Shown: positions 1 through 9,377 of the stretch, piece after piece
How the letters are laid out: every line of letters begins with the position of its first letter
How positions within the stretch are numbered: the stretch's first letter is position 1
Assembly: GCA_023384135.1 (NCBI GenBank)
Contig: JAHDXS010000001.1
Span: 901,878-965,877 of the forward strand
From: Alphaproteobacteria bacterium
Lineage (GTDB): Bacteria > Pseudomonadota > Alphaproteobacteria > Micavibrionales > Micavibrionaceae
Length of the DNA stretch: 64,000 nucleotides
Reading direction: 5' to 3'
The notes under the pieces: model-generated
What the model saw: the letters and a program-made list of their open reading frames with translations, nothing else
Databases searched by the model: none
Told to the model about the DNA's origin: nothing
Translations under genes and position numbers: made by a program

Positions 1-23
1 ATGACATCGAATGAATTGGACAT
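1..23 (-). CDS. 5' end of a gene leaving the left edge
   Basis: Only the first codons (M-S-N-S-F-D-V) are inside the window. The ATG at 23-21 is preceded on the minus strand by a strong Shine-Dalgarno, GGAGG at 35-31, seven bases upstream, which is the reason for calling it. The product cannot be guessed. The next gene (135-716, same strand) ends 111 bases upstream, so the two could share a transcript. Confidence 0.5.
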
Positions 24-134
24 GAACTTCCCTCCAGAAAATGCGTGTAAATCCGTGCCCGTGTTATAGAACAGGACGGGTTGAATGAAAAGCCCGCATC
101 AGTTGAAAATGAGCAAAATTATGTAAATTATAGA

Positions 135-716
135 TCAGACTTCAGGGTCGGGCGAAGCCATGCGTTCCCGGTCCTCGTTCCCCCGCGTAAGGATAATGAT
201 CATCCTCTGCTGCTCGCCCATGGCGTTGTCGATGCCCCGGTAAATCTGGAAAAAGAAATCATCCGGCCCGTCCGCAAGCCCGCGCAGCTTCTCCCGGAAG
301 AAATCCACGCTCCAGCGCCGCTCGACCTCATCAAGGGCGTGTTCATCAACCTCCAGCTTGTCCAACTCAGACGGCGGCAACGTCTCCGCATAATCAAGGT
401 ACCCGCAAACATAGTCCGCCGCGCTGACGGAAACTTTTTGCTGATTGACGGTGAAGTCAATCGCCGGATTCTCGCGCGGTCCGCTCAAGGCGATATAAAG
501 CATCTTCTTCTCCCCCGGATCGGAGCCCGTGGCTTCGCCCCTGAAAGCGGAGGGAAGGTTGATGACATGGGTGTCGGTATCGGGAACGTCGGCGTCGTCA
601 TAAAGCAAAATCGCCGAGCCGCCGCCATTGCCGAAATCGACACGGTCATGCGTCGTAAACGGCGAATGCCGGAACGTCTTTTTGTCGAATATGATTTTGG
701 TGATGTCATGAGTCAT
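135..716 (-). CDS. Uncharacterised 193-aa protein
   Basis: I do not recognise this protein. It has no signal peptide or membrane segment and is acidic, with a C-terminal half rich in Asp, Glu and Arg, so it is probably cytosolic. It starts three bases after the stop of the 941-residue protein encoded just upstream on the same strand (720-3545), so the two are very likely cotranscribed and may act together. Codon use matches the GC-rich neighbours. The long open frame on the opposite strand across this region is best read as a shadow of the two minus-strand genes. Confidence 0.7.
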   Translation of the reverse strand: MTHDITKIIFDKKTFRHSPFTTHDRVDFGNGGGSAILLYDDADVPDTDTHVINLPSAFRGEATGSDPGEKKMLYIALSGPRENPAIDFTVNQQKVSVSAADYVCGYLDYAETLPPSELDKLEVDEHALDEVERRWSVDFFREKLRGLADGPDDFFFQIYRGIDNAMGEQQRMIIILTRGNEDRERMASPDPEV

Positions 717-719
717 AAA

Positions 720-3545
720 TCACCCCACCACCGGGTCCGGCCCGATCTTTTCTTGCTTGTTGGCCAAGGGCACAACCCCCCCGCGCCTGTAGGCGTCGGT
801 GATGGTCACCTCCGGCGGCTCATAATCACGGTCATCGTGCATGAACCAGTTATAATAGTCGTGCTTGCTCGGCTCGAAGGGGAACTGCGTATCCTGAGGG
901 CGCGGCACATCGTAATAGAGCAACGGCTTGCCCGTGATCCGCGCGCCGATCGCCATCATCTCCTCGATCGTCTCGCACTCGTAAATCTGATCCGTATCCC
1001 CGCGCACCCGCAAAATATCCATCAACGCGTCATGCGGAGCAATCAGCCCGTCAACGGTCGGACGCGGGCGGTTCTGGATGATCATATGCACGTTCTCCAT
1101 GCCCGGCACCCCGGCCTCCCGCAGCGCGAGAACCCCCGCGATCTCCTGCAATCCGCCGATCCCGTTCGCCTGCGCGACGACGATCTTGATCTGGTCGGGA
1201 TCGCGGGCCAGCTTGTCGAGTTCAAGCAGTTGCTCGATCCGCACGAAAATATCCGGCGCCACGACCGCATGCCCGTCGCCCATGTATGTCCGCATCTCCT
1301 TGATCGGCCAGCCCTCGGTCTTCATCGCGAACGGATCCTGCACCCCCTGCACGGTGACGTCGAACCCCTCGCGGATCAGCTGCAACCCGCCGAAAACATG
1401 CCAGCCCATCGGGTTCTGCTCGCCCATCCCGCTCATCAGACCGTAACCGTTCAGCCCCCAGTTCACGGCGGCGGCATAGGCGTCCTCGTTGTCGTACGGA
1501 TTGGCCGAACTCGCGGACAAAAGGAACGTCACCATGGGATGACGGCTGGGCGGCAGAGGTTTATAAGGGTTGGTCTCGAACTCGCTCTGCGCGACATGCT
1601 GCACGGTCTGGCGCTTGATGAACCGCGCCGCGCTGTCGATCTTGTGCGCCCGGTTATAAAGATAATGCGGATCCTGCGTCACCATCGCCGCGCGCTTTAG
1701 GTGATCGAAAATCTGCTCCACATCCGGACGAACTTCGGGATCTTTACCGAAAAGAACCATCGGGTTGCCGTTGACGTGCGGATCGCGCAGTTGCTTGGCC
1801 ACATAAAGGCTGGCGGGCAGAAACACCCGCGACATCCAGAAATTCTCGCCCTTGCCAAGCGGTCCGTCGGCGAACAAAAACGCCTTGCCATTGCGCATCA
1901 CCCGGCGCACCTCGTCAAAACTCGACACGGGCTTCCTGAGCGGTTTAACCCTCAGATCCTCCCCGGCGAATAGCTCGGGCAACGGGCTGTCCTCGGGCAG
2001 AGGCCACGCCGAAACGACCTCCATGTTGCGGATCGCGTCGAACGACTTCTTGAGATCGAACGGCTGGCTCGGCACATGCCCCGCCCGCGCCATCAGGTTG
2101 AGCGCCCCGGCAATCGCCAGCCCTTCGGTCATCCACTTGTCGTCGTCCTCGGCCAGCTCGGCGACCGTCTTGGAGAATCCTTCGGGCTTTTGAAAATGCC
2201 GCTGGGTCTTGTGCGGGTGGTAATGCGGGCGCGGATCGAAAACCAGTTCCATCTTCGCCTTGTTCTTGAAGGCATAATAGACGGGGTTGTTCAGATCGTC
2301 CTGCGCTAATGGCGCGACGAGGATCAGGCAGTTCTCGGTCAGCCGCAGGTCGGGAAATCCGCCCAGTTCTGAATAGGCCCGCCGCAACTTGCCGTAACCG
2401 TCTTCCTTCGACCCCTGACGCTGCGCCACCGGCTTGGTCTCCGAACCCGGAAACTCGGCAAAAGGATGCGTCAGATGCTGAACCGGAAGCATGGTTTTAG
2501 TGCCGCGAATCCGCTCGTCGGCAAGACTTTCCCCGCCGTCAGCCACCATGATAAACGCAGTTTGGCGCGTCAAACCCATCTTGGCCAGATTTTCGTCCAA
2601 AGAGGGGTCGGCCAGCTTGTCGCGCAACGTGGTTTTAAGTTTGTCCAGCGCGTTGCCCCCAAAGCTCCACTTCCATTCCGGCGCGTGCTCGCTATGCCCC
2701 AGGAGTTCGTTGGCATGACGGACCTGCAGATCGAAACGCTGGCGGTCCAGCGTATTGCGGATATCGTCTTCCTTCTCCTCGCTGCTGGTCTCGAAGAACA
2801 TATGCCCGTAAAGTGGACGCAAGCTCGGCAGGCGCCGCTCCACATCGTATCCAAGCGCCTTGACCCGCGCGATCCCCGACTTGGGTACCTCGTTGACATT
2901 CAGCCGCGCGTGCAAACCGCGCTTGGCCATCTCCTGATTCAGCCATTGCACACCCTCGGCGTAATGCAGCCCGATCATTTCCAGGAACGGCTCGAACCGA
3001 TCGGTGGAATTGTCGATAAAGATCGCACGCTGCGTCGTCTCGCGACCCTCAAGAACGCGTCGAAGCGCCATCACCGTTTGAGCCAGTGAAACAACATCCC
3101 CCCGCTCATGCAAATAGAGATTCTCGGAGCGTTCCATCAGCCCCATGAAATGCCGCGTATTGCGGAAATGCGGGTCGGCCCCGGCCACGGCAACATTATG
3201 GATAGAGGAATAAGAACAGCCGCGGATCAAAGACTCACCCGCGCGGAACAGGTTAGTATGAAGCGGGTGCACCGACGTATCCGCCTCCCGCAGCACAGGC
3301 CCCATCCCGCGCTCGGTATCCTGCGGGGTGATGTAATACATATGCGGCTTGGAATCGAGGTTGCGCTCGTAGGCCTTATCGTACTCATCGGGATAAAACG
3401 CATGAATCTGTTTGATCCAGAGCGCGTCGAGAGGATTATCGGGATCGAGATAGAGCTTCTTGCCGGTCAGGATCGAATCGAGCCTGTATTCGACATCATG
3501 CAGCGCATCCAGAACTCTTCCGAAATTATCCGCAGATTCACCCAT
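720..3545 (-). CDS. Large protein with degenerate LOG-like C-terminal domain
   Basis: This 941-residue protein has no signal peptide or membrane segment. I do not recognise it as a whole. The C-terminal third resembles the LOG (lysine-decarboxylase-like) Rossmann fold. A stretch around residues 672-715 (LLSASSANPYDNEDAY, then GYGLMSGMGEQNPMG) sits where LOG proteins have the Gly-rich nucleotide-binding segment, and GIGGLQEIAGVLALREAG around residue 794 mirrors the family's PGGxGTxxE motif. The canonical PGG and Thr are changed, so classic cytokinin-type phosphoribohydrolase activity is doubtful. The N-terminal 600 residues show no motif I can name. It is probably cotranscribed with the 193-residue gene immediately downstream. 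The long opposite-strand frame here is a shadow. Confidence 0.75.
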   Translation of the reverse strand: MGESADNFGRVLDALHDVEYRLDSILTGKKLYLDPDNPLDALWIKQIHAFYPDEYDKAYERNLDSKPHMYYITPQDTERGMGPVLREADTSVHPLHTNLFRAGESLIRGCSYSSIHNVAVAGADPHFRNTRHFMGLMERSENLYLHERGDVVSLAQTVMALRRVLEGRETTQRAIFIDNSTDRFEPFLEMIGLHYAEGVQWLNQEMAKRGLHARLNVNEVPKSGIARVKALGYDVERRLPSLRPLYGHMFFETSSEEKEDDIRNTLDRQRFDLQVRHANELLGHSEHAPEWKWSFGGNALDKLKTTLRDKLADPSLDENLAKMGLTRQTAFIMVADGGESLADERIRGTKTMLPVQHLTHPFAEFPGSETKPVAQRQGSKEDGYGKLRRAYSELGGFPDLRLTENCLILVAPLAQDDLNNPVYYAFKNKAKMELVFDPRPHYHPHKTQRHFQKPEGFSKTVAELAEDDDKWMTEGLAIAGALNLMARAGHVPSQPFDLKKSFDAIRNMEVVSAWPLPEDSPLPELFAGEDLRVKPLRKPVSSFDEVRRVMRNGKAFLFADGPLGKGENFWMSRVFLPASLYVAKQLRDPHVNGNPMVLFGKDPEVRPDVEQIFDHLKRAAMVTQDPHYLYNRAHKIDSAARFIKRQTVQHVAQSEFETNPYKPLPPSRHPMVTFLLSASSANPYDNEDAYAAAVNWGLNGYGLMSGMGEQNPMGWHVFGGLQLIREGFDVTVQGVQDPFAMKTEGWPIKEMRTYMGDGHAVVAPDIFVRIEQLLELDKLARDPDQIKIVVAQANGIGGLQEIAGVLALREAGVPGMENVHMIIQNRPRPTVDGLIAPHDALMDILRVRGDTDQIYECETIEEMMAIGARITGKPLLYYDVPRPQDTQFPFEPSKHDYYNWFMHDDRDYEPPEVTITDAYRRGGVVPLANKQEKIGPDPVVG

Positions 3546-3763
3546 CTAAACCGCACATACGCTTGTATTTTTTCGTTGCGCCTATCCATAACATATTCGG
3601 GCAAAACGGGCAAACTTTTCGCCGCCTCGCAAACGCCCCGACCCGCCTTTAGAATACGCAAAACCCGTAAAATAACGGTTTATTTTCAAAGCGCTAGACT
3701 GTATCGTAAAGCGGCGAAACCCTCAAAACCGGCATGAACCGGCCCGGAAATCATAAAAACGCC
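3546..3763. promoter_or_regulatory. Divergent intergenic region with CCGT-ACGG inverted repeat
   Basis: These 218 bases separate a minus-strand and a plus-strand gene and must hold both promoters. The only clear structure is CCGTAAAATAACGG at 3665-3678, a 4-bp inverted repeat around an A/T core. Two more copies occur at 19397-19411 and 19580-19598. No convincing -35/-10 pair was found. Role inferred: operator or small hairpin. Confidence 0.4.
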
Positions 3764-4738
3764 ATGCCCGCCACCCCGCTTGAATTGATGGAAAAAGCCC
3801 TTGAGGTCGAGGCCAGAAGCCTGCACACGGTGCACAAGGTCGGCGCACTTTTGCGCGGGCAGGACACGGCGAAATCCAACTTCGAGATCGGCCACCCGAA
3901 TTTCTGGCCGCCCGCTCTGGCTGGGAAATTTTCGGCCTCTGAAAAGCTGGGCAACGCCAGCACGACCGTCCACGCCGAGATCGCCGTGCTGCTCAACGCC
4001 CCCGGCACCGAAGGCGCGGAGCTGTACATCACCGACCTGCCCTGCCCCAACTGCGCCAAATCCATCGCCGAGGCACGCATCGGCAAAGTCTATATTGACT
4101 CCCACGCCCACCACACCCCCCTCGGGCAAAAAATGGAGGCGTATTACAACAAAATCTCCCGCCCGCTGCTGGAGTTTGCGGGGGTAAACATCTACGAAAT
4201 CGACCGCGCGGCCCGCACCGTGACACCGCTGGCGGAAATCTCGCAGGGCGCGGTCATCCCGGTCGAAAAACCCGTGGAGATGAGCCTTCTGGATAAATCG
4301 GAAATGAACCCCGCCGCCTTCGCCCGCATGGCCGAACGCGCCCGCTCCCGCTTGGGGCCGAAGGAACCGTTTGTGGCCTGCTACGCCCGCACGCGCCTTG
4401 GCTCTTACACGGCCCTGCTGGTCCGCCCGCATCTCGCCATCGGGCTCGACGAGGACCGCACCGCGCAGCTCGCGCCCCTGCTGGAAAAATACAGCCTGAC
4501 GCTCCAGCCCATCGACCGCGCCCTCATCACCGCCGCGCGTTACGGGCTGAAGATCGACCCTGCTTACCTCTACAGCGCCCACGTGCCCACGGCCCGCGAA
4601 TTCGTGAACCTCGTCGGCGCGGGCTATACGCAGATCATGATCGGCGACAGCGCCACCTCCCGCGACGAATGGGGCCTCCAGGCCCTCGGCCAGCTTGAAA
4701 ACCGGGGGATTTTGACGGTGATGCCGCTCAGACCATGA
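3764..4738 (+). CDS. CMP/dCMP-type zinc deaminase with C-terminal extension
   Basis: The N-terminal domain carries the cytidine/deoxycytidylate deaminase signature: H70-A-E72 (zinc ligand and proton-shuttling Glu) and P-C94-P-N-C97 (zinc ligands), counted from the ATG at 3764. The substrate could be a nucleoside, nucleotide or riboflavin-type pyrimidine. After about residue 150 comes a further 170 residues that I cannot assign, much longer than a stand-alone deaminase. An in-frame ATG at 3734 would add ten residues, and neither start has a strong ribosome site. Its stop overlaps the start of the Sel1-repeat gene (ATGA), so the two are translationally coupled. Confidence 0.75.
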   Translation: MPATPLELMEKALEVEARSLHTVHKVGALLRGQDTAKSNFEIGHPNFWPPALAGKFSASEKLGNASTTVHAEIAVLLNAPGTEGAELYITDLPCPNCAKSIAEARIGKVYIDSHAHHTPLGQKMEAYYNKISRPLLEFAGVNIYEIDRAARTVTPLAEISQGAVIPVEKPVEMSLLDKSEMNPAAFARMAERARSRLGPKEPFVACYARTRLGSYTALLVRPHLAIGLDEDRTAQLAPLLEKYSLTLQPIDRALITAARYGLKIDPAYLYSAHVPTAREFVNLVGAGYTQIMIGDSATSRDEWGLQALGQLENRGILTVMPLRP

Positions 4739-6180
4739 CGACCCGCGCCAAAATTGCGACTCTATCAATCACGGCCCTGATCCTGTGCGGGATTTTTTCG
4801 TTCGTTGCGTTTTACAAAATCGACCCGGTGCTTCTGGCAGAGTTCAGCCAAGAACTGCATAACAAAAATATCATCGAGGGTTACGAGAAAAAAGCCCACG
4901 CGGGCGACCCGCAAGCCATGCTCAATCTCGCGCTGGCCTATGAAAAAGGCAAACTCGTTCCGAAAAACGATGCGTTGGTAACAAGCTGGCGCAAAAAAGC
5001 CGTCGAAGCGTTGGAGAAAAAGGCAAATGAGGGCGATTTAGAGACGATATTCTATCTGGGCCTAGCCTATCAGGAAGGAAAAATCGTCGAGAAAAACGAT
5101 GAAACGGCGTTCGAATGGTATCAGAAAGGCGCGGAGGCCGGACATGCGCCGTCGCAGAATAATCTCGGCGTGGCCTACATTTCCGGCAAAGGGACGGAAA
5201 AAGATATAGAAAAGGCAATTTATTGGCTTCAGGAAGCGGCAAAGAAAAACCTACAGAAGGCCCAGAGCAGACTCTGCGACCTATATCATCGTGGTAAAGA
5301 TGTTCCAAAGAATGTTTATAAGGCGTTTGAGTTTTGTCTTGCCTCTGCAAAGAACAAAAGCACACGCGACGCAAGATTGGTTGGACTGATGTATTTAAAC
5401 GGCCAAGGCACAAAAACTGACAAAGTTGAAGCCGCCAAGTGGTTTACGATCGCATCAGAACAGCAGGACGTGCAGTCCACATACAATCTGGCGATGCTTT
5501 ATGAAGCCGGAGAAGGTGTGGAAAAGGATTTATCTAAGGCCTTTCAACTTTACAAAAACGCCGCTGAGCGCAGGTATTTTCCGGCACACCTGCCACTCGC
5601 GTATATGTATGAAAAGGGAAATTCGCCCGAGCATTACTTTGCCGCAGGAAAACTTTTCAAATATTTAGCTTCACACAAGAAAAATCCCTATGGACAGGAA
5701 GCTAAACAACATCTTGAAGAGCTAGCCCTTGCATGCAGAAAAATAAGAGGCGACGACCTGCCGCATAAAGACAAAGTTGCGCCCTGCCTGATCGCCGGAA
5801 CGGCAAGCGATCCCCACGGTCAATTTATAGTCGGATACCTCTATCATCTTGGAAAAGTCGTTAATCAGGATAAATCAACTGCTATGGAGTGGTTGCTTTT
5901 GTCAGCACAAAAAGGAAGCTTGTTGGGCCAAACCTTGCTCGCTAAACTTTATCACGACCGAAACAGCTCACAAATCGACCTGCTGGAAGCCTATGCCTGG
6001 AGTATTCTTGCTCACGAACAACTGCCCCGCAACGCATGGGAAGCAACAGCTCTAGAGATCAACCACCACATAGTTCTGGTTTTATTGGAAGAAAATTTGA
6101 ACTCCGTGCAAAAAGAACAGGCCCTCAAACGCGCGGAAGAGTACCGGAAAAAATACGAAACACAAAAAACCCCGCCGTAG
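4735..6180 (+). CDS. Sel1-repeat (SEL1-like TPR) protein, membrane-anchored
   Basis: A 481-residue protein with an N-terminal hydrophobic segment (about residues 9-28) that looks like an uncleaved signal anchor, followed by a long array of Sel1-like repeats. Repeat units with the A-x-x-x-L-G-x-x-Y-x-x-G-x-x-V/T pattern are seen as LALAYEKGK, LGLAYQEGK, LGVAYISGKG, LYHRGKD, LMYLNGQG, LAMLYEAGEG, LAYMYEKG and VGYLYHLGK. Such proteins are usually periplasmic or envelope scaffolds for protein-protein contacts. It overlaps the deaminase gene by four bases and ends in a bidirectional terminator. Base composition is lower in GC than the neighbours. Confidence 0.85.
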   Translation: MTTRAKIATLSITALILCGIFSFVAFYKIDPVLLAEFSQELHNKNIIEGYEKKAHAGDPQAMLNLALAYEKGKLVPKNDALVTSWRKKAVEALEKKANEGDLETIFYLGLAYQEGKIVEKNDETAFEWYQKGAEAGHAPSQNNLGVAYISGKGTEKDIEKAIYWLQEAAKKNLQKAQSRLCDLYHRGKDVPKNVYKAFEFCLASAKNKSTRDARLVGLMYLNGQGTKTDKVEAAKWFTIASEQQDVQSTYNLAMLYEAGEGVEKDLSKAFQLYKNAAERRYFPAHLPLAYMYEKGNSPEHYFAAGKLFKYLASHKKNPYGQEAKQHLEELALACRKIRGDDLPHKDKVAPCLIAGTASDPHGQFIVGYLYHLGKVVNQDKSTAMEWLLLSAQKGSLLGQTLLAKLYHDRNSSQIDLLEAYAWSILAHEQLPRNAWEATALEINHHIVLVLLEENLNSVQKEQALKRAEEYRKKYETQKTPP

Positions 6181-6189
6181 CGGGGTTTT
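6166..6189. terminator. Bidirectional rho-independent terminator
   Basis: Perfect 10-bp stem AAAACCCCGC / GCGGGGTTTT around a CGTA loop. It overlaps the stop codon of the Sel1-repeat gene and lies just downstream of the convergent sucB gene. The A-tract and T-tract let it serve both strands. Confidence 0.9.
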
Positions 6190-6204
6190 CTAATTTCGTG
6201 AAGA

Positions 6205-7440
6205 TTATACATCCAAAAGAAGGCGCTGGGGATCTTCGATCGCCTGCTTGATGCGCACGAGCGAACTGACCGCCTCGCGGCCGTCCACGATGCGGTGATC
6301 GTAGGATTGCGCCAGATACATCATCGGCTTCGCCACGATCGCGCCCGTCTTGGGGTCAACCACGGGGCGCTTCTGGATCGCGTGCATGCCCAGAATACCC
6401 GACTGCGGCGTATTGAGGATAGGCGTAGACAAAAGGGAGCCGAACACACCGCCGTTGGTGATCGTGTAGGTGCCGCCCATCATCTCGTCCATGCTCAGCT
6501 TGCCGTCGCGGGCGCGTATGCCCAGATCGACGATCTTCGCCTCGATCTGCGCCATGCTCAGCTGGTCCGCGTCGCGCAAGACCGGAACGACCAGCCCCTG
6601 CGGCGTCGAAACCGCCACGCCGATATCGTAGTAATTTTTGTAGATGATATCATCGCCCGAAATCTCGGCGTTCAGCGCCGGGAAATCCTTAAGCGCCTGA
6701 ATGGCCGCACGAACGAAGAACGACATGAAGCCCAGCTTCACCCCGTGTTTCTTTTCAAAAATGTCCTTGTATTCGTTGCGCAGATCCATAACGGGGCCCA
6801 TATCGACCTCGTTGAACGTGGTCAGCATCGCCGCCGTGTTCTGCGCTTCCTTGAGGCGGCGGGCGATGACCTGCCGCAGCTTGGTCATCTTGACGCGCTC
6901 CTCGCGGGGGCCGATCTCGCGCGGCTTGGCCGGAGCCGCCGCAGGAGCCGGAGCCTTAGCCGCAGGGGGAGCGTAAGCGGAGGATTTTGCCCCGCCCTTA
7001 AGATAATTCTCAACATCTTCCTTGCTCAAACGGCCATCCTTGCCGGAGGCGGGAACCTGCGAAGCATCGAGGTTGTTATCCGCCAGAAGCTTGCGCACGG
7101 CGGGAGAGGTCTTGCCGCCCTCTTCGGCGGATTCGGTCTTCGCGGGCGCGGGCGCAGCGGCGGCCGCCTTCGGCGCAACCTTGCTGCCCTTGTCATTCGC
7201 CACCGCTCCGGCTTCGAGTTCGCCCAGAATGGCGCCGACGCCGACGCTCTGCCCCTCGCCCACGATGATCTTGACGATCACGCCGTCGGAAGGCGCCGGA
7301 ACTTCCAGCGTCACCTTGTCGGTCTCCAGCTCCACGATCGGCTCGTCGGCCTTCACGGCCTCGCCCTCTTTTTTCAGCCACTGCGCGACAGTGGCCTCGG
7401 ATACGGATTCACCCAGCGTGGGAACAACGATTTTTGTCAT
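6205..7440 (-). CDS. sucB: 2-oxoglutarate dehydrogenase E2, dihydrolipoyl succinyltransferase
   Basis: E2 core of the 2-oxoglutarate dehydrogenase complex: it moves the succinyl group from E1 to coenzyme A in the TCA cycle. Domains in order: lipoyl domain at residues 1-75 with the lipoylated Lys42 in ETDKVTLEV; Ala/Pro-rich linker; E1/E3-binding domain around 110-147 ([11 protein letters not shown]); second Ala/Pro linker; catalytic domain from about 185 to the end with DHRIVDG (His382, Asp386). The 411 residues are normal for the family. Unlike the usual sucAB order, the E1 gene lies 3.4 kb upstream, separated by thiL, thiD, thiE and one unknown gene. No lpdA (E3) follows; the next gene is convergent. 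Confidence 0.97.
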   Translation of the reverse strand: MTKIVVPTLGESVSEATVAQWLKKEGEAVKADEPIVELETDKVTLEVPAPSDGVIVKIIVGEGQSVGVGAILGELEAGAVANDKGSKVAPKAAAAAPAPAKTESAEEGGKTSPAVRKLLADNNLDASQVPASGKDGRLSKEDVENYLKGGAKSSAYAPPAAKAPAPAAAPAKPREIGPREERVKMTKLRQVIARRLKEAQNTAAMLTTFNEVDMGPVMDLRNEYKDIFEKKHGVKLGFMSFFVRAAIQALKDFPALNAEISGDDIIYKNYYDIGVAVSTPQGLVVPVLRDADQLSMAQIEAKIVDLGIRARDGKLSMDEMMGGTYTITNGGVFGSLLSTPILNTPQSGILGMHAIQKRPVVDPKTGAIVAKPMMYLAQSYDHRIVDGREAVSSLVRIKQAIEDPQRLLLDV

Positions 7441-7581
7441 TTTGGCTTCTCGGTTGTGAATTCAAAAAACGCAGCGGTCCGGCTATTTCCCGGCCCCGCA
7501 ATCTCTGCCCCTTTTCTTACCCCCGAAGCGCCCCGAGCGCAAGGGCTTGCGTTATGAAATCCGGCGTAAACCACAGCGGAA

Positions 7582-8565
7582 CTAAAAATGCTGCCAGCCA
7601 TGCGCCTTCAGGGTCAGCTTCGTCCCCGCAGGGTCCAGAACCGTCACCCCCGGCGCGCCCGCCATAAACCGCCCGATCACCTGCGCGGGAATGGAGAGTT
7701 TCCGCAACCCCGCGAGCAAAGACGCCAGATGGTCAGGTGCAACGGCCAGCACAAGCTCGTAATCGTCCCCGCCGGAGAGCACGTCTTCCATCTTCATCTC
7801 GGCGCTGAGCAGGGCCATATGAACCTCGTCGGAAAGAACCAGCCCGCCCTCGGAACCGCCGCCCGCCAGCCGGATCTCGGCGGCCAGATGCGAGGCCTCG
7901 CAAATATGGCCAAGATCGGCCAACAACCCGTCGGAGATATCGACCGCAGCATGGGCATGATTGCGCACGGTCTCGACCGCAGCCAAACGCGGCACGGGCA
8001 GCCTGTGACGCGCAACGGCCTTGGGATACGCCGCCTCCCGCCCGTTCCAGACCGCATGCAGTCCCAGCGCGGCGTCGCCCACACTCCCGGTCAGAACGAT
8101 CGTATCGCCCGCCCGCGCCCCGCCACGCCGCAAAGCCTTGCCCGCCGGAACGGTGCCCAGAACCGTCATGGAGACGGACAGCACCCCGCCATGGATCGAA
8201 GTCGTATCCCCGCCCGAGCAGAAAATCCCGAAAATCTTCTGATCCTCCAGCAGCGCCCCGGTGAACGCCGCCAGCCATTCGGCCTGCGGCTTCTGCGGAT
8301 ACGCCATGCTGAGCTGATAACACAGCGGGTCCGCGCCGCTCGCCGCAAGGTCCGACAAATTCACCCGCAGCGCCTTACGCGCGATATTCTCCGGTGTCTC
8401 GTTTTTAAGAAAATGCGTCCCGGCATTGAGCGTGTCGGTGCTGACCACCAACTCGCGCCCCGGCGGAATCGAAAGAACGGCGGCGTCGTCCTGCAACCCC
8501 GCGCACTCCGCCCGCCCCATCGTGAGGATGCGGAAATAATCGGCGATGATGTCGAACTCGTTCAA
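7582..8565 (-). CDS. thiL: Thiamine-monophosphate kinase
   Basis: Last step of thiamine diphosphate synthesis: ATP-dependent phosphorylation of thiamine monophosphate. It is recognised by the AIR-synthase/ThiL fold with the N-terminal GDDAAVL-like segment (LQDDAAVL), STDTLNAGTHF, and ALRVNLSDLAASGA. Length (327) is normal. The start ATG overlaps the thiD stop by four bases, and thiD in turn overlaps thiE, so thiE-thiD-thiL is one coupled unit. The product is the cofactor of the SucA protein encoded upstream on the same strand. Confidence 0.95.
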   Translation of the reverse strand: MNEFDIIADYFRILTMGRAECAGLQDDAAVLSIPPGRELVVSTDTLNAGTHFLKNETPENIARKALRVNLSDLAASGADPLCYQLSMAYPQKPQAEWLAAFTGALLEDQKIFGIFCSGGDTTSIHGGVLSVSMTVLGTVPAGKALRRGGARAGDTIVLTGSVGDAALGLHAVWNGREAAYPKAVARHRLPVPRLAAVETVRNHAHAAVDISDGLLADLGHICEASHLAAEIRLAGGGSEGGLVLSDEVHMALLSAEMKMEDVLSGGDDYELVLAVAPDHLASLLAGLRKLSIPAQVIGRFMAGAPGVTVLDPAGTKLTLKAHGWQHF

Positions 8566-9377
8566 GACGAATCCCGCGCAGATTCAAACACATGGAAATG
8601 ATTGACCGGCCCGTGCCCGCGCCCAACCGATAAATCCTCCGAACGAACCAGAGCCTGCGTCAGATAGTCCTTCGCTTCCTTGGCCGCCTCCGGCAACGTC
8701 CGCCCGCGCGCAAGATAGCAGGTCAGAGCCGCCGACAGCGTACAGCCCGTACCATGCGTGTTGTTGGTGTTGATACGCGGCGCGGAAAAACTGTGCGCCT
8801 CCCCCTCATGCCAGAGCAAATCCGTGGCCATGTAATCCCCGAACGCATGACCGCCCTTCAGCAGCACCGATTTCGTGCCCAGCGCCCCGGCGGCATGCGC
8901 CAGCGCCTCCATGCCCCCCGCGCCGGAGAGCTTGATCCCGGTCAGTGCCTCCGCCTCAGGAATATTCGGGATCAGCACATCGCACAAAGGAATGAGTGTG
9001 TCTTTCATCACCTCCACCGCATGGGTGGAAATCAGGCGGTCTCCGCTGGTCGCAACCATGACCGGATCGAGCACGACGAACTTCGGGCGCTTCGCCTTTA
9101 GAATCTCCGCCAGCGCGTTGATGGTGCGGGCGTTGCCCACCATCCCGATCTTGAGCGCGTCCACCCGCACATCGTCGAAGATCGCGCGGACCTGCGCCTC
9201 GACGAATTCGGATTCCAGATGGTAAACGTCGCGCACCCCTTGCGTGTTCTGCACCGTAAGCGCGGTCAGTGCCGCCATGCCGTAACATTCCAGCGCCGTA
9301 AAGGTTTTGATGTCGGCCTGTATGCCCGCCCCGCCGGACGGATCGGACCCCGCGATGGTCAGGACGTTGGGAATCAT
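8562..9377 (-). CDS. thiD: Hydroxymethylpyrimidine/phosphomethylpyrimidine kinase
   Basis: Phosphorylates HMP and HMP-phosphate to supply the pyrimidine half of thiamine. Ribokinase-fold protein of 271 residues with the hallmark TIAGSDPSGGAGIQAD at the N terminus, a GMVG segment, VLDPVMVATSG, and the C-terminal anion-hole/catalytic region NTHGTGCTLSAA. Coupled by ATGA-type overlaps to thiE upstream and thiL downstream. HMP synthesis (thiC) and thiazole genes are not in the window, so the cell may salvage or encode them elsewhere. Confidence 0.96.
   Translation of the reverse strand: MIPNVLTIAGSDPSGGAGIQADIKTFTALECYGMAALTALTVQNTQGVRDVYHLESEFVEAQVRAIFDDVRVDALKIGMVGNARTINALAEILKAKRPKFVVLDPVMVATSGDRLISTHAVEVMKDTLIPLCDVLIPNIPEAEALTGIKLSGAGGMEALAHAAGALGTKSVLLKGGHAFGDYMATDLLWHEGEAHSFSAPRINTNNTHGTGCTLSAALTCYLARGRTLPEAAKEAKDYLTQALVRSEDLSVGRGHGPVNHFHVFESARDSS

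Noticed and set aside
81..1700. Long open frame on the plus strand opposite the LOG-like gene
   Set aside because: High-GC antisense frame with Arg/His/Pro-rich, domain-free translation; the minus-strand genes have the better start sites and sensible protein.
6295..7557. 420-codon plus-strand frame opposite sucB
   Set aside because: Shadow of an unmistakable sucB gene.
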